Below are positions 16,591 to 25,094 of a DNA stretch of 64,000 bases, in pieces (within the stretch, counting starts at the first letter, position 1; the number at the start of each line of letters is the position of its first letter). The position numbers and the translations under genes are program-made. Source of the DNA: Nocardioides sp. CFH 31398 (GTDB lineage: Bacteria > Actinomycetota > Actinomycetes > Propionibacteriales > Nocardioidaceae); NCBI RefSeq assembly GCF_022436705.1, contig NZ_JAKUHT010000013.1, positions 172,655-236,654 on the forward strand, given 5' to 3'. The notes under the pieces were generated by a model. The model was not told where the DNA came from. It made no database searches and worked only from the letters and a program-made list of their open reading frames with translations.

Positions 16591-17961
16591 GTGAGCACGC
16601 TCGAGTCGCAGGAGTTCGGGCGGCGACGCCGGCGCCGCCTGTCCGACCGCCCCGGGCCGGCGATCGTGCTGGGCTTCGCCGGCGTGATCGCGCTCGGCAC
16701 CGTGGTGCTGCTGCTGCCGGTCTCGAGGGCCGGGGCGCAGTCGCCCTCGCTGTTCGACGCGTTCTTCACCGCGACCAGCGCCGTGTCGGTGACCGGCCTG
16801 ACGTCGGTCGACACCCCGACGTACTGGTCGAGCTTCGGGCACGTGATGATCCTCGTCCTCTGCCAGGCCGGGGGGTTCGGGATCATGGCGCTGGCCTCCC
16901 TGCTCGGGCTGCTGGTGACCAAGCGCCTCGGGCTGCGCAGCCGCCTCACGGCCGTCGCCGAGACGAACACCGTCGGCCTCGGCGAGGTCCGCGAGGTGCT
17001 GTTCGGCCTCATCAAGGTCACCGTCGTCATCGAGGGCGTGCTCGCGGTCGTGCTGACCCTCCGGCTGTGGCTCGGGTACGACGAGCCCCTCGGCCGTGCC
17101 GCCTGGTACGGCCTCTTCCACGCCGTGTCGTCCTTCAACAACTCGGGCTTCTCCCTGTGGTCCGACAGCCTCGGCCGGTTCGTCGGTGACCCGCTGATCG
17201 TGCTCCCGGCCTGCGTCGGGGTGTTCCTCGGCTCGATCGGCCTGCCCGTGCTGCTGGAGCTCCGCAAGCGCGTGCTCCCGGTGCGGGAGTGGTCGCTGCA
17301 CACGAAGATGACGCTCGGCGGCTGGGTCGCCCTGCTCCTGCTGGGGTGGGTGGCGCTCACCGCGTTCGAGTGGACCAACCCCGCCACCCTCGGCGGCGAG
17401 CCCGTAGCGACCCGCCTGCTCGGCGGCTTCACCATGTCGGTGATGCCGCGCTCGGCGGGGCTGACCACCGTCGACTACGGCGCGATCACCGGCGAGTCGG
17501 CGCTCGTGACGACCATCCTCATGTTCATCGGCGGTGGCGCGGCCAGCGCCGGCGGCGGGATCAAGGTGACGACCTGGGTGCTGCTCGGCCTGGTCATCCT
17601 CGCCGAGGTCCGCGGGCAGCGCGACGTGGAGCTGACCGGCCGCCGGATCGGCGACCGCACCCAACGTCAGGCGCTGGCGGTCGCGACCCTGACGCTGACC
17701 ATCCTGCTGGTCGCCACGCTGGCGATGATGGCGCTCACCGGGCTCGACCTGGAGGTGGCGGCGTTCGAGACGGCGTCGGCCTTCACGACGGCCGGTCTGT
17801 CGATCGTCGGCACGCCCGAGCTGCCCCGGTCGGCGCACGTGCTGCTGGTCGTGCTCATGTTCGTCGGGCGCATCGGCGCGATGACCCTGGTCTCCGCCCT
17901 GGCGCTGCGCGACCGCCCCACCCTCTACCGCTACCCCGAGGGTCGCCCGCTGATCGGCTGA
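16591..17961 (+). CDS. TrkH/KtrB-type potassium uptake membrane subunit
   Basis: 456 aa with four repeated M1-P-M2 units. Pore-loop glycines are seen in TSAVSVTGLTSVDTP, SSFNNSGFSLW, RSAGLTTVDYG and ASAFTTAGLSIVGTP. These glycines form the selectivity filter of the TrkH/KtrB superfamily. Cation uptake requires a cytosolic RCK partner, which is encoded next (17972). The GTG start at 16591 follows a GGGGCGCCC stretch 14 nt after the channel gene; the three potassium genes appear to be one operon. The length favours a KtrB-like form over the longer TrkH. Confidence 0.92.
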   Translation: MSTLESQEFGRRRRRRLSDRPGPAIVLGFAGVIALGTVVLLLPVSRAGAQSPSLFDAFFTATSAVSVTGLTSVDTPTYWSSFGHVMILVLCQAGGFGIMALASLLGLLVTKRLGLRSRLTAVAETNTVGLGEVREVLFGLIKVTVVIEGVLAVVLTLRLWLGYDEPLGRAAWYGLFHAVSSFNNSGFSLWSDSLGRFVGDPLIVLPACVGVFLGSIGLPVLLELRKRVLPVREWSLHTKMTLGGWVALLLLGWVALTAFEWTNPATLGGEPVATRLLGGFTMSVMPRSAGLTTVDYGAITGESALVTTILMFIGGGAASAGGGIKVTTWVLLGLVILAEVRGQRDVELTGRRIGDRTQRQALAVATLTLTILLVATLAMMALTGLDLEVAAFETASAFTTAGLSIVGTPELPRSAHVLLVVLMFVGRIGAMTLVSALALRDRPTLYRYPEGRPLIG

Positions 17962-17971
17962 GCCTGGTTGG

Positions 17972-18637
17972 ATGCGGGGCGTGGCAGACAGGGACGCCGT
18001 GGCGGTCATCGGCATCGGACGCTTCGGGGAGTCGCTCGCCCGCGAGCTGATGGCGCAGGGCACCGAGGTCATGGTCATCGACTCCAGCGAGCACACGATC
18101 CAGCGCATGTCCGGCGAGGTCACCCACGCGGTGGCGGCCGACTCGACCGACGAGCAGGCGCTGCGCCAGCTCGGGATCGACGAGTTCCGCCGGGTGTGCG
18201 TCGGGATCGGGTCGAACCTGGAGGGCTCGATCCTCACCTGCTCGGTGCTGAAGACCCTCGGGGTGCCCTCGATCTGGGCGAAGGCGATCTCCGCGGCGCA
18301 CGCGCGCATCCTCGAGCAGCTCGGCGTCGACCACGTCGTCCGTCCCGAGCACGACACCGGACGCCGCATCGCGCACCTCGTCGCCGGCCGGCTGCTCGAC
18401 TACATCGAGCTCGACGACGGCTACGCCATCGTCAAGATGCACCCGCCCGCCGCGATCCTCGACGTCCCGCTCGGCGAGACCGGCGTGAGGCGACGCCACG
18501 GGGTGACCGTCATCGGGGTGAAGGAGCGCGGGGCCGACTTCCACCACGCCACGGCCGAGACCGTGGTCACGGGGGACTGCCTGGTGATCGTGTCCGGACG
18601 CCGCGAGGACGTCGAGAGGTTCAGCGAGCTCTCCTGA
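17972..18637 (+). CDS. TrkA/KtrA-type RCK regulatory subunit
   Basis: 221 aa cytosolic protein. The NAD(H)/ATP-binding motif GIGRFGESLARELMAQG starts near residue 14, and the C-terminal TrkA-C domain covers about residues 140-221. It should form the octameric ring that gates the TrkH/KtrB subunit encoded 10 nt upstream. The ATG at 17972 is used here; the GTG at 17981 is an alternative that removes three codons. Both RCK proteins in this cluster (the channel domain and this gene) could respond to the same nucleotide signal. Confidence 0.9.
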   Translation: MRGVADRDAVAVIGIGRFGESLARELMAQGTEVMVIDSSEHTIQRMSGEVTHAVAADSTDEQALRQLGIDEFRRVCVGIGSNLEGSILTCSVLKTLGVPSIWAKAISAAHARILEQLGVDHVVRPEHDTGRRIAHLVAGRLLDYIELDDGYAIVKMHPPAAILDVPLGETGVRRRHGVTVIGVKERGADFHHATAETVVTGDCLVIVSGRREDVERFSELS

Positions 18638-18689
18638 GCCGTTCGGCCGCCACCGTGCCCGCTCCCCGGCCGGGATAGGTGCGCCCTCC

Positions 18690-18695
18690 TAGATT
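18690..18695 (+). promoter_or_regulatory. -10 box before the hydrolase-ABC fusion gene
   Basis: TAGATT (TANNNT) lies inside a small GCGCCC...GGGCGC inverted repeat (18681-18701). Transcription would begin near 18702, about 30 nt before the GTG at 18734. Confidence 0.4.
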
Positions 18696-18733
18696 GGGCG
18701 CGTGAGAGGGAGCCGGAGCTGACGCGCGGGCGG

Positions 18734-21511
18734 GTGGTCGGGGCGCTCGTGGTGCTGCTGCTCCTCGCCGCGGCGGTGGGCGGGTTCGTCCTCACCTCCG
18801 ACGGCGACGGCGTCGAGGTCACCGAGACCGAGGGGACCGTCCAGGGTCGCCCCGAGCCGGGTCGCGGCCCGACCGCCCTGGACGTCTCCGTCTTCACCCC
18901 GGCCGCCGACGCCCCCGGCGCGGACGCCGAGGGACGCCGCGCGGCCGTGATGCTCGCGCACGGCTTCGGCGGGTCCAAGGACGACCTCGTCGACCAGGCC
19001 CGCGCCGTCGCCGCCGAGGGGTACGTCGTCCTGACCTGGACGGCCCGTGGCTTCGGCGACTCCGGCGGCCTCATCCACCTCTCGGCCCCCGGGTGGGAGA
19101 TCGCCGACGTCTCCGCCCTCGTCGACGCGCTCGCCGAGCGGGACGACGTCCGCCTGGACGGCGACGGGGACCCGGTCGTCGGCATCGCCGGCGCGTCGTA
19201 CGGCGGGGGTGCCGCGCTGATGGGGGCGGCGTACGACGACCGCGTCGACGCCGTCGTGCCCGCGGTGACGTGGAACGACCTGGGCACCGCCCTGTTCGGT
19301 CAGAACGCCGACGGCCCCGGTGCCGTGCCCGCGGGCGTGTTCAAGGAGCGCTGGGCCGCCCTGCTGTTCGGCGCGGGCCAGCCGCTGGGCAGCGCCGCCG
19401 ACGTGGGGGGCTCCCTCCCCGGGGCCCCGTCCGGGGCCCCCTCCGAAGCGCTGCCCGGGGGTGTCTGCGGTCGGTTCGCGCCCGCGATCTGCCGCCTCTA
19501 CCAGCAGGTGGCGCAGACCGGCCGCCCCGCGGAGGGGACCCTCGCGACCCTGCGGCGCTCGTCGCCGGCGCCCGTGCTCGACCGCGTCCGGGCCCCGACG
19601 CTGCTGCTGCAGGGCGAGTCCGACTCGCTGTTCGGCCTCGACCAGGCCGACGCCACCGCCCGCGCCCTGACCGAGGCCGGCACGGACGTGGCCGTCCGCT
19701 GGGTCGACGGCGGCCACGACGCCGTCCCGGTGATCGACGAGGACGACCTCGTCGACGGCGCCCTCGGCTGGTTCGACCACCACCTGCGCGGCGGTCCGGA
19801 CCCGGGCACGGCCTTCGACCTGGTCCTGCCCGCACCGGCGCTGGGCGAGGGCGAGCCCGAGCGGCTCACCGCGCCGTCGTACGAGGACGTGACGGATCCG
19901 GCGACCACCGAGCTGACGCTGGACGGGCCGGTGCAGCCGGTGATCAGCCCGCCCGGTGGCGAGCCGTCGGCGCTGACCACCCTGCCCGGGACCGGCGGGG
20001 CCCTGGACGCCCTCGGCGGCCTCGGCCAGAGCTTCCGGCTGGCGGCCCTGCCCGGCGCCACCGCGGTGTTCGACACCGCGCCGGTGGGCGAGACCCTCAC
20101 GGTCGTCGGCGCCCCGAGCGTGCGGATGGAGGTCACCAGCACGGCGCAGGACGCGACCCTGTTCGCCTCGCTGTGGGTCGTGGCCGAGGACGACAGCGCC
20201 GTCCTGCCGCGCCAGCTGGTCTCGCCGCTGCGGGTCGAGGTGCCGGCGCCGGGGGAGACCCGCACCGTCACCGTGCGGCTGCCCACCTCGGCGTACCGGG
20301 TCGAGCCGGGCCAGCGCCTGCGCCTGGTCGTCGCCAGCACCGACGCGGCGTACGCCGTGCCCGGCGACGCCCGCGCCTACAGCGTGGGGCTCACCGACTC
20401 GGCGCTCACGCTGCCGGTCCCCGAGACCGAGGCGGGCGGCTCCTCCGGTCCGCTGGTCCCGACCCCGCTGCTCGCCGGCGTCGCGGCGCTGCTGGGCCTC
20501 GCGGTGCTCGGTGCCGTCGTCGGCGCCGTCCGCGGCGGACGCCGCCGGCGGGCCGGTCCGCCCGGCACCGACGACGTCCCGCTCGTCGTCGACGGGCTGG
20601 TCAAGGAGTACAGCAACGGCTTCCGTGCCGTCGACGGCGTCTCGTGGCGCGCCGAGCGCGGCCAGGTCGTCGGCCTGCTCGGCCCCAACGGCGCCGGCAA
20701 GACGACCACGATCCGCATGCTCGTCGGCCTGATCAGCGCGGACGACGGGTCCGTCACCGTGCTCGGACGTCGCGTGGAGGCCGGGTCGGCCGTGCTCGGC
20801 CGGGTCGGTGCCCTGATCGAGGGCCCGGGCTTCCTGCCCCACCTGACCGGACGTCAGAACCTGCGCGCCTACTGGGCGGCCACCGGCCGCCCCGCCGACG
20901 AGGCCGGCTTCGACGACGCCCTCGCCGTCGCCGACCTCGGCGCCGCGGCCGACAAGCCGGTCCGCTCCTACTCGCAGGGCATGCGGCAGCGGCTCGGCAT
21001 CGCCCAGGCCATGCTCGGCAGCCCCGACCTGCTGCTGCTCGACGAGCCGACCAACGGCCTGGACCCGCCGCAGATCCGGGCGATGCGCGACGTCCTGACG
21101 TCGTACGCCGCGTCGGGGCGCACGGTGGTGGTCTCGAGCCACCTGCTCGGCGAGGTCGAGCAGACCTGCACGCACGTCGTCGTCATGCACCGCGGTCGCG
21201 TCGTGCTCACCGGCGCCGTCGACGAGCTCACCGACGACACCGGCACCACCGTGGTGGCCCTCGCCGACGGCCAGGACGTCGAGGGCGCGGCGGCGCTGCT
21301 GGGCGCCACCGCGGGCGTCACCGCGGCGCGGCCGACCGAGGACGGGCGGCTGCGCGTCGAGGGCACCCCGACCCGCGACGTCGTCGTCGCGACCCTGGTC
21401 CGCGCCGGGTACGGCGTCGTCGGGGTCGACGGGCGCCGCCACCTCGAGGAGGTCTTCATGGGCCTGGTCGGCGAGGACCGTCCCGCGCAGCTCGAGGAGG
21501 CCCCCCGGTGA
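18734..21511 (+). CDS. X-Pro dipeptidyl-peptidase-like hydrolase fused to an ABC transporter ATPase
   Basis: 925 aa with two unrelated enzymes in one chain. Residues 1-25 are a signal anchor (VVLLLLAAAVGGFVL). Residues 40-370 are an alpha/beta hydrolase with the nucleophile elbow GIAGASYGGGAA (Ser about 155) and a late GGHDAVP. A C-terminal jelly-roll like that of S15/CocE hydrolases follows to about 560. A second membrane helix (LLAGVAALLGLAVLGAVVGA, about 575-600) leads into an ABC ATPase with GPNGAGKTT (about 651), SYSQGMRQR (about 745) and LLLDEPTNGLD (about 765). The two helices place the hydrolase outside and the ATPase inside. The permease follows with a GTGA overlap. The start could be slightly further upstream at a CTG. 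Confidence 0.85.
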   Translation: MVGALVVLLLLAAAVGGFVLTSDGDGVEVTETEGTVQGRPEPGRGPTALDVSVFTPAADAPGADAEGRRAAVMLAHGFGGSKDDLVDQARAVAAEGYVVLTWTARGFGDSGGLIHLSAPGWEIADVSALVDALAERDDVRLDGDGDPVVGIAGASYGGGAALMGAAYDDRVDAVVPAVTWNDLGTALFGQNADGPGAVPAGVFKERWAALLFGAGQPLGSAADVGGSLPGAPSGAPSEALPGGVCGRFAPAICRLYQQVAQTGRPAEGTLATLRRSSPAPVLDRVRAPTLLLQGESDSLFGLDQADATARALTEAGTDVAVRWVDGGHDAVPVIDEDDLVDGALGWFDHHLRGGPDPGTAFDLVLPAPALGEGEPERLTAPSYEDVTDPATTELTLDGPVQPVISPPGGEPSALTTLPGTGGALDALGGLGQSFRLAALPGATAVFDTAPVGETLTVVGAPSVRMEVTSTAQDATLFASLWVVAEDDSAVLPRQLVSPLRVEVPAPGETRTVTVRLPTSAYRVEPGQRLRLVVASTDAAYAVPGDARAYSVGLTDSALTLPVPETEAGGSSGPLVPTPLLAGVAALLGLAVLGAVVGAVRGGRRRRAGPPGTDDVPLVVDGLVKEYSNGFRAVDGVSWRAERGQVVGLLGPNGAGKTTTIRMLVGLISADDGSVTVLGRRVEAGSAVLGRVGALIEGPGFLPHLTGRQNLRAYWAATGRPADEAGFDDALAVADLGAAADKPVRSYSQGMRQRLGIAQAMLGSPDLLLLDEPTNGLDPPQIRAMRDVLTSYAASGRTVVVSSHLLGEVEQTCTHVVVMHRGRVVLTGAVDELTDDTGTTVVALADGQDVEGAAALLGATAGVTAARPTEDGRLRVEGTPTRDVVVATLVRAGYGVVGVDGRRHLEEVFMGLVGEDRPAQLEEAPR

Positions 21512-22353
21512 GCACCCCCGCACGACCCGCCCGCCCCGCCCGCCGTCCGCTGCCCCTCGGCGCCGAGGTCCGACGCCAGCTCGGACGTCGCCGCACGCGC
21601 CTGATCCTCGGTTTCCTGCTCCTCCTGCCGCTGCTGCTCGTCGGCGCCTTCGCCCTCGGCGGCGACGACGAGCCCGGTGCGGCGCCGTCGTTCGTCGACC
21701 TGGCGCAGGTGGGGGCCGCGAACCTCACCGTCTTCACGCTGTTCGCCTCGACCGGGTTCCTCCTGGTGGTCGTGGTGGCGCTGTTCTGGGGCGACGCGGT
21801 CCCCGCGGAGGCCAGCTGGGCCTCGCTGCGCTACCTGCTCGTCGCCCCGGTGCCCCGCGGGCGGCTGCTCACGGTGAAGCTGGCGGTGGCCGCGCTGTCG
21901 ACCGCCGTGGCCCTGGTGCTGCTGCCCGCCTGGACCCTCCTCGTCGGCCTCGTCGCGTACGGCGGTGCGCCGTACCAGGGGCTCGCCGGCGAGACGATCG
22001 CGTGGCCCGACCTGTGGCCACGGCTCGGCGTGGCCGTCGCCTACCTCTTCGTCAACCTGCTGTTCGTCGGCGCGCTCGCGTTCTTCGTCGGCACCCTCAC
22101 CGACGCACCGCTCGGGGCGGTCGGCACCGCGGTGGTGGTGACGATCGTGTCGAGCATCCTCGACACGATCGACGCGCTCGGGGACCTCCGCGACGCGCTG
22201 CCGACCCACTTCCAGTTCGCGTGGGCCGACGTCCTCGCCGCCGAGGTGGACGGCTCCGCCATGGCCACCGGCGCCACCTGGTCGGTGGGCTGGGCCGTGC
22301 TGCTGCTCGGGGCGTCGTACGTCGTGTTCGCGCGCAAGGACGTGCTGACCTGA
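21508..22353 (+). CDS. ABC transporter permease paired with the hydrolase-ATPase fusion
   Basis: 281 aa with about six membrane helices, including LILGFLLLLPLLLVGAFALG (about residues 32-51) and later ones at VFTLFASTGFLLVVVVALFW and GALAFFVGTL. It has the layout of ABC-2 type permeases that work as the membrane half of exporters with a single ATPase domain. The GTG start overlaps the end of the fusion gene, so the two products are likely made in equal amounts and assemble. The substrate is unknown; export of a peptide that the linked outer hydrolase then trims is one possibility. Confidence 0.82.
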   Translation: MSTPARPARPARRPLPLGAEVRRQLGRRRTRLILGFLLLLPLLLVGAFALGGDDEPGAAPSFVDLAQVGAANLTVFTLFASTGFLLVVVVALFWGDAVPAEASWASLRYLLVAPVPRGRLLTVKLAVAALSTAVALVLLPAWTLLVGLVAYGGAPYQGLAGETIAWPDLWPRLGVAVAYLFVNLLFVGALAFFVGTLTDAPLGAVGTAVVVTIVSSILDTIDALGDLRDALPTHFQFAWADVLAAEVDGSAMATGATWSVGWAVLLLGASYVVFARKDVLT

Positions 22354-22617
22354 GGCGTGCGCCGCCGTCGACGGGCGGCGGTGCCCCGTCACCGAGGTCC
22401 CCAACTCTTGGGATGCGACCGGGCCGCCGACGGCGCACGGTGGTGGTGGGTCGTCTTCTCTCCCACCGAGCGGCCCACCAGTCACCGGACTCCCGTCGCG
22501 TCACGGGTGCCCCGGACGAACCCCCCTCGGCTCGGGGCCGCCCGCCGCGCCGGGCCCGCGCACCGTGCGCGGGTCGCCGGTGGCTGGTGGGTCTGACAGG
22601 TCCTCGGCGGCGCCCTG
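22354..22617. other. Intergenic region without a recognised gene
   Basis: The first part of the 448-bp gap between the ABC permease and the histidine kinase. No convincing coding frame, RNA or terminator was found. The second part (22618-22801) carries the promoter motif and leader of the kinase gene. Confidence 0.5.
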
Positions 22618-22662
22618 TACCCAATTTGCGGTATCCCGCAGCCCCCCGGAGGGGCGTATCGT
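22618..22662 (+). promoter_or_regulatory. NarL-type operator and -10 box upstream of the histidine kinase
   Basis: TACCCAATTTGCGGTA (22618-22633) is a 7-2-7 inverted repeat with perfect TACC/GGTA ends. A -10-like TATCGT starts exactly 39 bp after the motif start, putting the motif at about -50 to -36, a typical activator position. Related 16-mers lie before other genes of the polysaccharide locus. The predicted leader is about 130 nt. Confidence 0.5.
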
Positions 22663-22801
22663 CTGTTCATCCACCTCTCGGGGGCTGGATGGGGTAAGGG
22701 GCCGGGTCGCGGGGAGGCGAGGCCGGCCCCGGGTCCGCTGCGGGCATGGGGGCGCGCAAGCGTGTGTGGGGGGCCTTCGGTGCAATCCGAGGGGGGAAAT
22801 C

Positions 22802-24232
22802 ATGAGTGCTCGAACCATGCCGAGGGACGTGTGGGGACCCGGCGGCACCGCCGTCGTCGTCGCCGTGCTCCTCACGCCGCTGCTCCTGGCGGCCCAGCTC
22901 GACCTGCCGGTCGAGCGAGTCCTGGCCCACGGGGGCCTGACCGTCGCCGTCATCGGGCTGGGGGTGTCCCTGGTCCTGTACGTGCACTGGCGTCTCGTGA
23001 CCCACCCGGCGGCCGCCTGGCTGGTGGCCGCGGTGACCCTGGTCGCCACCCAGGCCGCGCTGCTGGAGACGCTGTACGTCGCCGAGCCCGGCCGGATGGC
23101 GCGCGGCGAGGGGTGGATGCTGACGGTCCACCTGGCCGTGGGCCTGCTGCTGCTCGCCGGTGCGTCCCTGGTGCGGCGGGCCATCCTGCTGACCGACCCG
23201 CTGCTCCTGGGGCTGTGCGGTGGGCTCACGGCCGCCGCCGTCCGCTGGGTGCTCGTCGACCTCGCGCCGCCGCTGGCCGTGCCGCACGTCGCGACCGTCG
23301 CCCTCGGGCTGGCAGTGCTCGGGGTCGGCCTGGCGGTGGCCTGGGCCGTCAGCCGCGTGCCCGGCCTGCCGAGCTGGGTGCTCGCGCGGATCGCCGCGGC
23401 CGTGGGGCTGCTCGTGGTGGGCGAGATCGCCCTCTACCTCCGCCCCGGGTCGCCGACGACCGGGGTGATGGTGGTGTGCCAGGTCGTTGCCGGCGTCCTG
23501 CTGCTCAGCACGAGCATCGGCCTGCTGCGTCACTCGATCCGCGAGGGCCAGCTGGTGCTCGCCCGTCTCCGGTGCCGACTGGCCGAGACCGAGGAGCAGA
23601 ACCGCGTCGAGAGGGCCAGGCTGCACGAGATCAAGGCCACGGTGGCCGGGATCGCCTCGGCCTCCCAGCTGCTGCAGGACGCCGGGCGGCTGTCGCCGGG
23701 CCGTGCCGCGCGGCTCGCCGAGATGCTGCAGTCGGAGACGGCCCGGGTCGAGCGGCTGCTCGCCGCGGACGACGTGTCGGCCCTGCAGCCCGTCGACCTG
23801 GACGAGGCCATCCGACCGCTGGTGACGCGCCTGGGCGCCCGCGGCGTCGACGTGGACTGGCGGCCGAGCGAGGTGGTCGCCTGTGGTCGGCCCGACCAGG
23901 TCACGGAGGTCGTCGGGATCCTGCTCGAGAACTCCGCCTGCCACGCCGGGGGCGAGGGTGTGTCCGTCGACGTCCGGCCGTGCGCGGACCGGGTCGAGAT
24001 CGTCGTGTCGGACGACGGCCCGGGGGTGGACCCCGACGTCCGCGACTCCCTGTTCGACTGGGGCGTGCGCGGGCGAGGGTCGTCGGGCCAGGGGATCGGG
24101 CTGCACGTCGCCCAGCAGCTGGTGGCCGAGCAGGGAGGGCACCTGCGGTGGTCGCCGGGTCACGGGGCCGGGACGGCCTTCGTCGTGGAGCTGCCGGTCG
24201 TGAGGACGTCGCGTCGTGCCGTCGCCGGGTAG
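22802..24232 (+). CDS. Membrane sensor histidine kinase of the polysaccharide locus
   Basis: 476 aa; the ATG follows a strong GAGGGGGGAAA ribosome site. The N-terminal 250 residues contain about eight hydrophobic helices with short loops (a MASE-like multi-helix sensor without a large external domain). A short linker leads to the H-box RLHEIKATVAGIASASQLLQ, with the histidine near residue 279. The ATP-binding part shows LLENSACHAGG, SDDGPGVDPD and GQGIGLHVAQQL. The gene overlaps the next gene (response regulator) by 17 bp, so they form a two-component pair. The sensed signal is unknown, but a multi-helix sensor suggests membrane or cell-envelope stimuli. The GC-rich leader contains the NarL-type motif, which suggests autoregulation. 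Confidence 0.85.
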   Translation: MSARTMPRDVWGPGGTAVVVAVLLTPLLLAAQLDLPVERVLAHGGLTVAVIGLGVSLVLYVHWRLVTHPAAAWLVAAVTLVATQAALLETLYVAEPGRMARGEGWMLTVHLAVGLLLLAGASLVRRAILLTDPLLLGLCGGLTAAAVRWVLVDLAPPLAVPHVATVALGLAVLGVGLAVAWAVSRVPGLPSWVLARIAAAVGLLVVGEIALYLRPGSPTTGVMVVCQVVAGVLLLSTSIGLLRHSIREGQLVLARLRCRLAETEEQNRVERARLHEIKATVAGIASASQLLQDAGRLSPGRAARLAEMLQSETARVERLLAADDVSALQPVDLDEAIRPLVTRLGARGVDVDWRPSEVVACGRPDQVTEVVGILLENSACHAGGEGVSVDVRPCADRVEIVVSDDGPGVDPDVRDSLFDWGVRGRGSSGQGIGLHVAQQLVAEQGGHLRWSPGHGAGTAFVVELPVVRTSRRAVAG

Positions 24233-24896
24233 GCCGCGCCTGACCGTCGTGGAGGACCACGTCCTCCTCGCGGAGGCCCTCGAGATGACCCTCAGCTCCG
24301 AGGGCTTCGACGTCCGCAGGATCGAGCCCGCGGACGACGGGATGTCGACCGCCCTGCTGCTGTCGACGATCCTGCGGACCCGGCCCGAGATCGTGCTGCT
24401 CGACCTCGACCTGGGGCGGAGCGGGGACGGCGTCCGCCTCATCGGGCCCCTGGCGCACGCCGGCGTCCGCGTCGTGGTGGTCACCGCCTCCGGCGACCGC
24501 GCCCGCTGGGGGGAGTGCCTGCGCCACGGTGCCCGGACGGTGCTGTCGAAGGGCCGCCCGTTGCGGGAGGTCGTCGCCACGGTGCGACGGGTCCACGAGG
24601 GCTTCCCGGCGATGGCCCCCGCTGAGCGCGACCACCTGCTGCGGCTGTTCAGCGAGCAGCGCCGCGCCGTCGAGGAGCTCAACACCCGCCTCGAACGACT
24701 GACGCGCCGCGAGCAGCAGGTCCTCGACCAGCTGGTGTCCGGCCGGACCGTGCGGGAGATCGCCGAGCAGGCCGTGGTCGCCGAGGCCACCGTGCGGACG
24801 CAGGTGAAGTCGATCCTGGCCAAGCTGGAGGTGTCGTCGCAGCTCGCTGCCGTCGGCATCGCGCACCGTGCCGGGTGGCGCCTGAGCCGCACCTGA
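24216..24896 (+). CDS. NarL/LuxR-family response regulator of the polysaccharide locus
   Basis: 226 aa with a GTG start inside the end of the kinase gene. The receiver domain has TVVEDHVLLAEAL, the phosphoacceptor aspartate in VLLDLDLGRSGDG and the late lysine in TVLSKGRPLREV. A short coiled linker (LLRLFSEQRRAVEELNTRLE) precedes a LuxR-type helix-turn-helix, LTRREQQVLDQLVSGRTVRE with ATVRTQVKSILAKL. NarL-type proteins bind 7-2-7 inverted repeats; such a motif lies upstream of this operon and of several genes of the adjacent exopolysaccharide locus, making this the natural candidate regulator. Confidence 0.9.
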   Translation: MPSPGRPRLTVVEDHVLLAEALEMTLSSEGFDVRRIEPADDGMSTALLLSTILRTRPEIVLLDLDLGRSGDGVRLIGPLAHAGVRVVVVTASGDRARWGECLRHGARTVLSKGRPLREVVATVRRVHEGFPAMAPAERDHLLRLFSEQRRAVEELNTRLERLTRREQQVLDQLVSGRTVREIAEQAVVAEATVRTQVKSILAKLEVSSQLAAVGIAHRAGWRLSRT

Positions 24897-24990
24897 CGAG
24901 CATCCCGGTCCGCCCCTGTGACCCCTCGGTCCGACGGGGCGGTCCGGCCTGCGCCCACACCTCCGAGCGCCGGCGGGACGGTCCAGGACA

Positions 24991-25035
24991 TGCCCTATTT
25001 GTGGCATGCCGAGCCCGAGACGGCGCTCCTACTGT
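24991..25035 (+). promoter_or_regulatory. NarL-type operator and -10 box upstream of the initiating sugar transferase
   Basis: TGCCCTATTTGTGGCA (24991-25006) lies within an extended CATGCC-N8-GGCATG palindrome (24989-25008). TACTGT, a -10-like box, starts 39 bp after the motif start, the same spacing as before the histidine kinase gene. Transcription would start near 25042, about 50 nt before the GTG. Confidence 0.55.
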
Positions 25036-25094
25036 GGCGGCCACGTCGCCGCCCGGGAGTCGACGCAGGAACTCGTCTCATGGGAGGGCAGCAC

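Noticed and set aside
18689..22353. Very long frames (944 and 1086 codons) on other frames of the hydrolase-ABC and permease genes
   Set aside because: Shadow frames with repetitive Arg/Pro/Ala composition and no domain; the plus-strand frames have clear motifs.
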